Assembly: GCA_021442155.1 (NCBI GenBank)
Contig: CM038229.1
Span: forward strand, 97,124,271-97,188,270
DNA length: 64,000 bases
Direction of reading: 5' to 3'
From: Cymbidium sinense
Lineage: Eukaryota; Streptophyta; Magnoliopsida; Asparagales; Orchidaceae
Positions 1 through 10,527 of the stretch are shown here, piece after piece. Made by a program: the position numbers and the translations under genes. The notes beneath the pieces were generated by a model. That model ran no database searches. It had not been told where the DNA came from and saw nothing but the letters and a program-made list of their open reading frames with translations. Each line of letters begins with the position of its first letter. Positions within the stretch are counted from its first letter, which is position 1.

Positions 1-1034
1 TTAATAAGTTAATTAGGCTTAAGGATCTCGCAACTACTTTAATAGTTTTTCACACATGTGAGCTAACTATAATTTCAATATCTCTCACTTTGAGTTATTG
101 AATACCCAAAGAGCTACCCAAGATTAATTAAATATTGCTTAGGTGTGAAGTTAATTTTAGATTGAGTTAATCAAGCTTATTAATTAATTGATTGAATTCT
201 TTGATTATATTTTGATTAAAATGATGAAATTAACTGAAAGGGATCAAGGACAAGGCCTCAATCCTAACCCCTAAGTCATTTCAAACACTCAATCGCTCTA
301 ATTTTTATCTTGAAGATTAATTAATTAATTAAGTAATTAATTACCTCATTAATCATTAACTAATCAAATTCCAAAAAAGTGAAAAAATTTAGGAAATGAA
401 TTACAAAAAGTATCCCAACCACATTCCTTAAGCTCTCATACTATTCAACAAAGGTAATTAGGATTAAATAATTAATTAAATCACTATTGATTCACTAATT
501 ATCACTAATTAAATTAAGAAAGTGATTAAGGCTTAATCAATTTATTTTCCTAATTAAGCAACCAATAAAATCTCAAAATATAGGAGAGGCGAGGTCATCC
601 CTAAACATCTACAAAAGTTGGAGATCAAATGGGTAATTAATTAATGAATAATTAAGCTAATTAGATTTCTAATTATATCTTAATTAAAAAAATTACTATT
701 CAAAATCAACTAATAATAATTTTTCTAGATTTTACTCAAATATCTTTAAAATGAGCCTAAGTTTATATTTTTCGATTTTTCTAGGATTAGTTATAATTTT
801 ATAAATTTCAAGCTTAAAATGAATTAATTAGGCTTAATTAAAGCCTTAATCTGTCCCACACATTGACACAACGAGCTTTTCACATGGCGTGATGGGAGTG
901 GCTATTTAAGTTGTCACATCCGGTCGACTTCGGATGAGATGTGTTAACTCCATGGGCTCTTCTAAGATCGACGACCAGATTCAATCCACAATTTTGAAGG
1001 ATTAATGAAAGGATCTAACGGATTTTATCACGCT

Positions 1035-1058
1035 ATCCATTCGATCACGCGAATGGAT
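1035..1058. other. Stem-loop in the family-U GC pocket (copy 1)
   Basis: ATCCATTCG (1035-1043) pairs perfectly with CGAATGGAT (1050-1058) around a 6-base loop. The equivalent places in two other copies, 49346-49376 and 54844-54887, also fold, but with a different inner stem (ATCC with GGAT). The pairing is therefore kept although the bases differ. Confidence 0.6.
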
Positions 1059-2079
1059 GACCCATGATCTTTCTCTTGCGTGAGCGAAAGAGATGACGCC
1101 CCGTCTTTCCTCATTCGATTTGAGCTCACTCAAGTTTGGATTGGGATCAAATCAATCCCACCCCTTGAGAAGAAAGAGAGGAACACATCTAACGATCAAA
1201 ATGCATGTCATCCAACTTTCTTCATAAAATACCAACCTATTTTTCATATAAGGCTCAATTGCAAAATTACCTCACCGGAGCTAATGTTTGACGTGGATCG
1301 ATGGAGGTAGCTTTGCCTAATGGAGGTAAGGCCTGGAGAAGCTTTGAGCTTGATTTAGAGTAGAGGGCTTGGTCAACCAATCGGAAGAAAGGCTTCACTG
1401 CAATCAAACTTCTATCTTCGCTCGAGAAGGCTTGGAGATGATTCGGTTGGGAGTTGGTGAATGGTGTGGGTGCAAGGAAATTGTGTTTGATCAAGAAGGG
1501 GAAGAGTATTTCTCTGAGAAGTGGTGTCCTATTTTGGCTTTGCTGGGAAAGAGGAATGTCGATCGAGGAGGGCTTGGGAACACTTGGAATTGCCTGAGGG
1601 ATTTTGAAATGCCTAGGAAACTGAGAGTGCCAATTGTGTCGAATCGAATTGAGGGAGTATACCCCTCAATTTTCTTGGATGGATGGACAATATTGGCTCC
1701 CAAAATTCATCAATTAGTCATCATTAGAGGAGGGGTCACCGCCTCCACATGGCTCGCCTCTAGTTGGAGGAAGTCGAGTGAGTCTCAAGGCTTGATATGC
1801 TGGAGATTGTGTGTTAGTTCTTTGCCTTTGCCCATGGGGTTTGGCCATGAGAGGAATGGCTTGGCTTGAGTCTCTTGATCCATGGCAAGAGCTGGGGGTG
1901 TAGAGTAGGCTAATGTGTCTTAGGAATGCCTCATTTGGCACTTTGATGGTCGCCATGGAGATGGCAAAGTGGCCTTTGGCACTTAAGGCAAGAATCCAAT
2001 GTAAAGAGGAGTGCCCATTGGTTAATCCCCTTGGAATAGGTCCCACATGTACTTGGACTAGTCTGACTTAGGGTTCATT

Positions 2080-2500
2080 TGGGTTAAGTCAACCACCAAG
2101 GCTCCACAAAGTGGTTTAGGGTGATTTGGCTTCATATGGTCAAAATAGGCTTATTTGGGTTTGGTTAGGTTGTTGACCAAATGGTCAAATTAGGTCAAAC
2201 CAAACTTGGGTTAGTTCATATGATAATTTGGGATATTTTGGTTTAAGTGTAATTCGACTTAGATTTGAATTTGACTCATTTAGATTCAAAATGGTCAAAT
2301 GGGTCAAGTTTACCAATTTGACCAATTTGACCAAATTTGGTTGGTTGGGAGTTGAGTCAAGTTCAATTGGTTAATTGAAAATTATTGTAGACTTTGCTTT
2401 GATTTAATTTGGATTCAATTTAGATTTTGTCCAATTTGACCATTTAGGTCAATTTGGGCTAGTTAGTCAATTTGACCAATTGGTCAAATTTCACCATGGC
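2080..2500. repeat. TTGACC/GGTCAA-dense block (copy 1)
   Basis: Both orientations of the hexamer TTGACC recur every 10-30 bases, for example through 2280-2345 and 2430-2495. The pattern recurs at 50400-51250 and 52950-53800 in the other copies. TTGAC[C/T] is the W-box core bound by plant WRKY factors. Whether that matters here, or the block is only a cryptic simple repeat, cannot be told from sequence. Confidence 0.6.
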
Positions 2501-2699
2501 TCAATTATGACTTTTTTAATGCACAAATTCTTTTCAATTCTTAATGACTATGTGGAAAATAAAGCACCACTATAGGGTTCAATTGCAGAGAATTATGTTG
2601 TCAAGAAAGAATTGATTTTGTTCTAAATATTTAGAAGGATCTGAGTTATTACACAACACCACAAGTACCAAGTGTTTATCGATGAAGAGAGACTAATTT

Positions 2700-3190
2700 A
2701 TTACTTCTCAAGTGGAGAAATTTGGTTAGTGAAAAAAAAGTTCTAGCATATGGACTTAATTGAATTGCACGAAGATATAAAAGATTTTATATTAAAGAAT
2801 ATAAATTTCATATAAATGATTATGATGAAAATAAGAAAACTCAAAATCATGGTATTATTAACACTACAAAAGTTGAAAATTTTAATTATTATGGTAGAGG
2901 GATTGATATCGTTACTCTAATTTATTTAGGATTGTGTTGTTCAAATGTGATTGGGTGAATACTAATACTAGGGATGAAGTGTGATCAATTTGGATATACT
3001 TTGGTGAACTTTTCACGCTTTAATACATACTTGAGAGAAATTGAAACATGATCTTTTTATTTTCTCCTCACAAGTGGAGCCTTTTCTCTACATTGAAGAT
3101 CCCAAATCAATAAACTAAAACTATGTTGTGAAAGTTCAACCTAGAGATGTATTTGACTCAAGTATTACTTCAACTAGAGAGAAAATGGTT
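2700..3190 (+). pseudogene. CACTA Tnp2 C-terminal domain remnant (DUF4216-like)
   Basis: Across frame changes, the plus strand gives peptides in the order expected of the C-terminal region of plant Tnp2 transposases. FHINDYDENKKTQN (about 2806-2847) matches the family's F-x-T-x-x-R-D-x-x-x-x-T-Q-N-S pattern. A tyrosine-glycine segment with a gap to LIYLG follows (about 2890-2930). DQFGYTLVNFSRF (about 2980-3020) corresponds to the usual D-x-x-G-(FY)-T-x-V-N-F, and FLYIEDP, then VVKVQPRDVFD (to about 3165), is the closing part. At least three frameshifts and several stops interrupt it. The upstream nuclease portion is missing. This domain is known only from CACTA transposases and related plant proteins, so the assignment is fairly safe. 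Confidence 0.75.
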
Positions 3191-3959
3191 TAATTTATCT
3201 TAGTCTCAAAGCGTAACAAAAGTCAACAATAATGATAATAATATGTAAGTTACCAATATTTTTATTATTTCTTATATTAAAGGTAAACATAAGCTCTCAA
3301 TTTATTACCAATTTTTATTTCTATTCCGTAACTTAGTGATTCATTTTTTAGTGCCTAATATTTTAACATTTTTTGTTTTTACAAGAATAATAGGAGGTTG
3401 CTTATTAAGACGGGCAAAAAGGTTGTCTAGAGAGGTTCTACTAGTAAATAATCTAGTAGAACTATTGATTGTCCATCTACTCCACCAAAATTCACGGAGG
3501 ATGAATATAGTGGCAATCAAGATCCTCCATGACATTTATTTCATGGTCAAGGACAACAGACTTCATGTTTAATGATTGATTTGGCTTATTGATATGCATC
3601 TTTTTTAAAATTTAGCACTTTTCTAATACGTTAAGTTTCATGAACACTTTCTAATACAATTTTTTTAGATAGTGGAGCTCTAGTGAAGCATAGGCAAAGA
3701 CACAACATGTGTAGATATTCGAATTTATCACCGGGTAGCACAAGGGTCTACATTGAAGTTAATGAAAAGGTGTACCTTGCAATATTCTAAAATCCATACT
3801 ATTGAGCTCTTATTTGGGTGTTATTGCACGGATTCAATATTGACACCAATATCTTTTCCCGATTAGCAATAAAGGTATGGAACCCTTCAAAAATAGATGT
3901 TAAGTAGAGGTATATTCAATACATCATTAACTTGTAATTTTAAAATTTAGTTTGTTGAT

Positions 3960-4340
3960 AACATTTTATTTCAATCTAAATTTGAATTTTTTAGACACAT
4001 CTAGTCATAGATTCTTCAATCATTTGGAGTTAAATGGAAACATAAGACTAATCAAGGAGGAGTATTGGGATAGTTCTCCAATTGAAGATATTATGAAATA
4101 TATCCCTCCAAGAGTCGATGTAGCATAATAGTATTAGCTAGTGACACAATGGTCACAACCAAAAGATCGGTAAGTGGGTTGCTTATGTTTAAGATTGTTT
4201 ATAAAGCATAAAATTTTACATGATAGGGTGACCAAGAGTAGTGAGAATGCAAAAAAAGCACACACCCTTACACAATGGGTCTTGTGAGCTCTATTAGAGA
4301 CGAAGGAGACAATATGAGAAGCCACTTTATTACTTATCAC
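3960..4340 (+). pseudogene. CACTA second-ORF remnant (Transposase_24-like)
   Basis: Peptides in changing frames resemble the plant transposase domain that accompanies Tnp2. A basic stretch near 4240-4290 reads NAKKAHTLTQ, matching the family's N-K-x-N-R-x-K-x-x-x-x-H-T-x-G-S signature with decay. It follows a segment around 4040-4110 with spacing like the W-x-x-L-v-x-x-F part. It lies 0.8 kb downstream of the Tnp2 remnant in the same direction, as expected in a CACTA element. It is short, interrupted, and would need a profile search to confirm. Confidence 0.5.
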
Positions 4341-5380
4341 TAATAGCTATTATCTTTTTTTATTTTTTATACTTAAACAAGCTATTCAAGATAGACTTCA
4401 ATTATGGAGGGTTAGCATAATGCATAAAGATGGCTTCTAATCTTGTGAGAATGCTAAACTTAGATGTCTATTATTAAGTTTATTTATTAAATTTCTTGAA
4501 TGTAATTACTTGAATTAAACTTAATTATATTTATTTTCTTAACCTAGGAGAAAGCATGTAAACTTCTTGCATAGGAAGGGTTGATATCGGAGGATGAGAA
4601 TGTCAAGGCTAATGAAAATGCATTAATGATGGTAATAGATCCTGGACATCCGGAAGAGTAGCAACATTGCTCTATTTGCTAGACTAGAAGAGGAGATCCA
4701 GATAAAATCTGAATTAAAAGTTATCAATTCTTGAGAGATGAGATGAGATAGGTCATGTAATAATTTGATGCACAATGCGCATCTTGACAGTTTCACATAG
4801 TACATAATTTCTTAATTTATAAGTTTTTTTAATAATTATCACTAGTATAATATCATTAATATTATTTAAATTTATATTGTCAAAGAGGTCATTAGCCATC
4901 TAATGAAGACTGATCATACAGAAGGATTATAATGTAGCTGTAATTTCTTATTTCATGTTTCTGAAACTTGTTATATGTGTTGAACTATTTTCTAGTTATT
5001 TGCTTGACGTAGTTGTTTATCTAATCATTTGTATCAGCACAACCTTAAGTTGGGATGATATTTTATGTTTGGAGTATTATTTAATTATTTGATTGACATA
5101 GTTGTTTATTCTTGTGTCATTTTCTTATATCTTTGGTTGAGCAAGTTCATTAACATTAATTGATTGATGAAGGAACAATTTCCTGATATCTTTCATTGAC
5201 CAAAATAATACACAAATTTTATGTATGTAAATGCATAAAAGTTGTGGTATGTATATATGAAAATATATTTTCAGTATGCAGCTATCTAAAGTATATGTTT
5301 ATTTGTGTAATTATCAAAGTTAAATGGCAGGAATGGATATAGAGAAACATGAAGTTTAATTTTTTTTTGAAATATTTATG

Positions 5381-5750
5381 CACTACTTATGACGGTTATT
5401 ACCATCATAATTTTAGAAAGATTGCGACGGTTAAAATCGCTGTAAATCTGAAATATTTATGACAGTTTAAATCACCACTATTCTGCAACTATAGTGATGG
5501 TTTAAACCGTGGCTAGAAAAATTACATCGACGGTAATAATCGCCGTAAAATATCACTGTTATTTATTTTACCCGTCGGTTCTAAAACCGCTGTAGAATAG
5601 CTGTGGGAGAAAGAAAAAAAAGGCAGTTGTGTGAAGGTTTTAGAACTGCCGTAACTATTTATAGGGCTGTTTTAACTACTGCGGAAAGTAATTTTAACTG
5701 TTGTTGAAAATATTTTTTCCCGCAACGATTTTCTACGATTGTAAGCTGCT
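5381..5750. repeat. CACTA-type subterminal repeat cluster or small CACTA MITE
   Basis: The segment opens with CACTACTTATGACGGTT, has the form of a CACTA terminal repeat, and closes near 5735-5750 with a decayed version of the inverse end. In between, variants of GACGGTT-N-AACCGTC recur in both orientations about every 40-60 bases (near 5390, 5425, 5460, 5495, 5525, 5570). Such motif arrays are the binding sites of CACTA-encoded proteins. It can be read as the 3' subterminal region of the element at 2530-5760 or as a separate 370-bp deletion derivative. Confidence 0.6.
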
Positions 5751-5760
5751 TAAATTATAA

Positions 5761-8214
5761 ATAAATGATTTATCTTACTTGTCTAAAATCAAGTAAATAT
5801 TTTGATATATTTATTGGTGAATTTATCTAAATATCATACAAAATAAGTTATTTATGCATTTTTTATCTCCTGTTAATCTCGCATTCAAGTTATTTATAAC
5901 TGATTTCCTGTTTTATTCTACATAAACACTGTACTTTTATTTACCATTAAAATGGCACAAATTGGATGAAAACATAATATAGCCTTTGATATTCAATGCA
6001 TTTGTAAAACCATACCAGTAATCATGAGTTCTATAGCCTTTATACTGAGATTAGTAAAATAATTTAAATTTAAATTTTGATTGATTATATATATATATCC
6101 TCGTATTCTAATGAAAAAAAATTCTTAGAACATTATCACCATTTTTCTGATTTGTATTAAATATTCTTGAAAAAAGTAAAATATTTTCTTATAGCACAGG
6201 GCTTATTTAAGATCATTTTTTTTTATTTTGTATTTTTATTTGAGGAATTTACATACATACCACACAATTCTTATGTTTTACACGCCTAATAACTAAACTT
6301 TAATTTTTACATATATAATATCCCAAAATATCACATCAAAAATATCATCATCACTCACTTTTAAAATGAAATGCACATTTTAACAACAGGAAAATGTTAG
6401 ATAATTTAATATCAAACTTTAAGTGTTAGATATGTAAATGCATAAGAATTATGTGGTATTTATGTAAATCTTCCTTTAAATTTTTTTATTTTATTTTATC
6501 TTATTTTTAAAAAATGTTTACTTAGTATATTTTTTGTTTATTTTGGAAAACAAATGATAATATTTTTAAAACATTAATTTTTTTTTGAATATTTGAATAT
6601 TTTAAAATATAATTATCACCTTCAAATATATTTTATTTTAAATCAAAATATAAAAATATAAAATAAAAATATAAAATAAAATATAAAATAAAAATATAAA
6701 ATAGATAATAAAATTAAAGGTGACCCCAAAGGAAGCCTCAGCTAATGATCATAAATATCTTCAGAAGTTTTAGGTTGAAATGTCAATTCTATTTTGATAA
6801 ATTTCTATTTTATTTTATTATTTTTTGGGATGATAATCCTCAAGGGAAAATTATATTTAGTGGTTAATCATAATTTAAAAAAAAAATCAAATGATCTATC
6901 AAAATTTAGAAAATTTAATAATTAACATGCCAAGTAACTTTTAAATTTGCCCCAAAATATACTAATTATAAATTAACCGGAATAAGAAATCCCATTTAAA
7001 TTAAATCCTACTCGTAGCCACACCCTTAGACAAGAAGATTAGTTGTATTATGCAACATTGTAGCCAATCAAATGGCCACAGTAAGTGCAACTTATTATTT
7101 TTATTTTCATTAGAAAATATGTAAATTTTAGAAAATAAAACTGCTTCACATGGCTATACATACTGGCAGCTGGTTCTAATTTTGCAATCTTAATGCTTGA
7201 TTTGAATTTTCTCTTAATTACTTAAATATGTGAAGTTCATTAGCCATTTACTTATCGTCAGTTTGGGTTCAATGAGTTAGGGATTGCACAAAGTTCAAGT
7301 CATTGACATAAAGCACACATTACTTAATCAATAATTGTATTCGGGCCATGCATTGATAGAATTATAATTGTTTCATCAATTAGGGTCTAATTGCTAACTA
7401 TTTCAACAAACAAAATACTACAAAAATAGATTATTTTTGATAGATAATTAGATATAGTTTTCCTTTAGAATAGATGGGATCCCATCTATTCTAAAGATAA
7501 TGATTGATGATTGATTGCAAAATATAAGTATTGGAGCACTAAAGATAAACTAGCTTAAATTAATTATAAATCTCTCTTAAAAATTATTTCAGTGTTCAAG
7601 TGAGCTCCATATTATGTTTGCCTCATTGTAACAATTTTAATGATTTCAATAAACTTGAGTCTGAGTACAAAAGGGCATGAACAAATTAAATCTTCTTAGG
7701 CAAGATTGAACTAGTTGACTCAAGCCTGCATGCACTTTCACTATAGTATGCTATTAGAATCAAGTGATTGTTTCTCTTTAAGTGGCTATTAAACCATCCC
7801 TTGGGAGAGCGTTCATCATGGACATCTATTGTTGCTTACAATCATTTGAAGATGTTGTATAGTTTTCAACCATAATTTAAGTTCTCAAAATTCTTATGAC
7901 CGTAGTAAGCTTTCATTTCATGACTCATTTATGATAAATGACACAATTATTTCGATACAAAAATTATAGTATATCATCCCCTTATTGATCCATTAGCCTT
8001 ATTATTTTGCATATTTCAATCAAATCCTACTAATTTAGATATGTTAAATCTACTAAATTTATATTGTCAAAATGTAAGATAATATAATCAACTTATTAAC
8101 TAAAATTGTTCATGCATCACTTAAAATTGAACCATTGTCACTATCTCCTAATACCACCCAAGCTCTAGTTGGAGTTGGTTGATTAGGCAAGTTCAAGAAG
8201 ATGATTATCTAGAA

Positions 8215-8220
<6 letters not shown>
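5761..8220. other. Gene-free AT-rich stretch
   Basis: I see no coding signal or recognisable transposon here. It contains an A/T low-complexity run at 6640-6710 (repeats of AAAATATAAAAT), poly-T and poly-A tracts, and the perfect palindrome at 7463-7496. Confidence 0.6.
7463..7496. repeat. Perfect 34-bp palindrome
   Basis: CTTTAGAATAGATGGGA is followed immediately by its exact reverse complement, with GGATCC at the centre. There is no loop and no mismatch. The flanks (7440-7460 and 7497-7520) are not paired. Confidence 0.9.

Positions 8221-8266
<46 letters not shown>
8221..8266. repeat. (AG)23 microsatellite
   Basis: An uninterrupted AG dinucleotide run of 46 bases, preceded by a short AC run. 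Confidence 0.97.
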
Positions 8267-8268
<2 letters not shown>

Positions 8269-10187
8269 CTCTTCACCTTAAAGAGGAATATTATTCCCAC
8301 TACTTTCAATGGCCTTCTTGAACTTTAGGTGTCTTCTCATACATTGCCTAAATGTTAGGCTACTTCCACATTTAAAAGACAACATTCTTGACTATCCTTA
8401 ACAGCTTTATCAACATATTAGCCATACATCATTTTCTACCTTCAAGTTATGACACCTTTCATATTTTAGAGTAGAATTATCTTTAGCACTCGGCTTTATA
8501 GTATCATCAAGACTTAAAATATCATCAATTACACACTTTCACTTATTTCAATGGACACCTTTTCGAGTTTGGGAAAATCAAACTTTGTAATTTAAAACTA
8601 ATACTAATGTAAGTTGTTCTTATTAGATTATATATATATATATACTTTTTTATTTTCATAAAAAAAAATTCTTATACCTTATGTCAACTCAATTTTATTT
8701 CCCTTTATATTTGGATTGTTATTTATAGCTTAAATGATTTGACTCCTTTCTATCGATAAATTCTATTTTTATCTATTGAAGCAATTTGCATTATTTGTTT
8801 TGCTAATATTTGCTATTCAATTTTAATCATTGACATATATTATTTTGATTTTGTGTCATTTTTAATAATAATCATCTCTGAAATGACATTTTTTTTGGGA
8901 AATTCTTAAATAACATTTCAATCACTACTTGCTAATATAATTAAAAATGTTGTCCAACTCTTACCAACATTTAATTGTAGTATTTAAGATCACCATCATA
9001 ACTATTTTAAAAAATAAAAAATATGAACATTCTTTATAAATAAGATTGTATTTTCTAAATAAGAAAGTAATGAGCTAAAGACATGGATTTAATAAATAAA
9101 ACATATCATTATGCTAATATCACCCATTTTTTATTCTCACCACCCACTATTGACTTTGGTCTCATTTCTATATTCTTATGTACTCATACTTTTGTGTATT
9201 AATTAGGAGGTATTAGCCTTCTTCTAATTGTACCATCTATTTATAATTACCTTCTTATCCTTTTATAATTCTTTTATTAATTAATAACGTATATTCCTTA
9301 TATATTTTTTTAAATAGCACCCACCCATTCTTGTGACATTGCTTCTAAACTTAAACAAAAAAAAAGATAATTGAGTTCAATCAAGTTCTCAATTAGAAAG
9401 TCAAAATTGAAGTCCTTATCATGGAATAAAAATCACTAAATAATTATAGGGTGCTATGAGAAGCTTGAAAATGAAGATATATAATATTAATTAGCACCTC
9501 TTAAAATTAATTCTAGTACTAAAAAATAATATAAATTTTTGATACTATACATAATTATATATATATTTTTAATTAAAAGATAACTGCCACCTAAAATCAT
9601 TCTCTTTGATTCCAATCAGAGTCCAAATCATGGTCATCTATATCACTTAATGAATTTTGGAATTTAATAATTTCTACAGCTAATTAATTAGTTGGGGCCC
9701 ATAAGAAGCTAGTAATTACTGCATTATTGACTTAATCATGATATAATTCATATAATGAAGAATTAAGGTGGGACACACGTTTGTAGCTGCTCAGTAGAAG
9801 CGTGGGAGAACTCTGAGACTGGCAAGGCCTGTGTGGAGGAGAAGATGGCATTATCGTAAGGGACTCGAATAGTTCTATTTTTTGCTGGACGAAGATCTGT
9901 CTGGTCCTCGAATCTCGGCTTTTTTATTTTATCTTGACATAACATGTGCTCCCTGAACGAAGGAGATTATTATATTTGCATGGTTATGGGATTTTATTTT
10001 ATTTTTTTATTTTTCACACAAGATTAATAGTATACTGGATTTTATTTATTAAATTATGTTGAATAAGACAAACCGCATGGTGAAAGAAACATGCATGCAT
10101 TGCTTGCGCATAGTATATATCTTCTAAGAATATAAATATAAATCTTGTTATTTATTGGAGAGATTTTTAGCATGCTGAGTCCCATAG
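8267..10187. other. Gene-free AT-rich stretch with one GC-richer island
   Basis: Mostly AT-rich DNA with no recognisable element. The segment 9763-9945 stands out: it is clearly richer in G and C than either side and is open for 60 codons on the minus strand (ending about 9763). I recognise no protein in it. It may be a gene fragment carried by a transposon or simply a less eroded insertion. Confidence 0.4.
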
Positions 10188-10527
10188 AGCTACGTTTAGA
10201 TTTTCAATGCATTAGTGTACACAATGTATATTAGTGTACACAATGTGCATATCAGTTTTATTTTTTTTTCTTAAAGTTTATGGGGTATTGAACCCTGTAC
10301 ATACGCGATACATAAATATTTTAAGTGCAATTAAAAACAAAAAAAAAAATTAAAATAGTTAAATTTTAGCTACTTTTTTCCTTTTTTTATTTACCCTTAA
10401 ATATTTATGTACACATCGTGTAATGGAGTTCAAAGTGTTTAACATATCCCCAGATTAAAAAAAAATAAGAAAAATTGGTGTACACACACTGTGTATACAT
10501 ACATAGTGAAAATTCAGACGAGCTTAC
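10188..10527. mobile_element. Foldback MITE-like element
   Basis: About 130 bases at the left (10188-10320) are an imperfect inverted repeat of the right (10395-10527). Matching parts include the outer GCT-CGT-(C/T)TGAATTTTCA-like ends, GTGTACAC-containing segments at 10212-10240 and 10478-10490, a T-rich against A-rich tract, and ATAAATATTTAAG against CTTAAATATTTAT. It has no coding capacity. An extra GTGTACACAATGT copy lies in the left arm. I could not fix a target-site duplication, so the superfamily is open. Confidence 0.65.

Larger units (their letters stand above)
1..2515 (+). repeat. Family-U copy 1, truncated at both ends
   Basis: This stretch resembles 48500-50750 in the same orientation and 55700-53400 in reverse complement. 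The order of parts is the same in all three: a TTAATTAA-rich block (1-840), a CpG-containing pocket (870-1100), a GC-richer segment (1100-2080) and a TTGACC/GGTCAA-dense block (2080-2500). The left end runs off the window. The right end stops near 2515, where sequence of an unrelated CACTA element begins. Reading frames inside it are not conserved between copies, so I regard it as non-coding. It may be an LTR or internal part of a non-autonomous LTR element; the sequence does not settle this. Confidence 0.75.
2530..5760 (+). mobile_element. Degenerate CACTA (En/Spm) DNA transposon, 3' part
   Basis: The region carries, in CACTA order, a Tnp2 C-terminal domain remnant (about 2700-3190), a second-ORF remnant resembling plant transposase of the Ptta/En/Spm type (about 3960-4330), and subterminal repeats built on GACGGTT/AACCGTC (5381-5750). 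The right end, near 5735-5750, reads as an eroded CACTA terminal repeat. The catalytic part of Tnp2 and the 5' end are absent. It abuts family-U copy 1 at about 2515-2530, so it either inserted there or was joined by deletion. It has many stops and frameshifts and is not active. Confidence 0.7.

Noticed and set aside
1369..1869. 166-codon open frame, plus strand, the longest in the window
   Set aside because: It lies in the GC-richer part of family U. The equivalent positions in the other two copies do not keep this frame, and the peptide has no recognisable domain.
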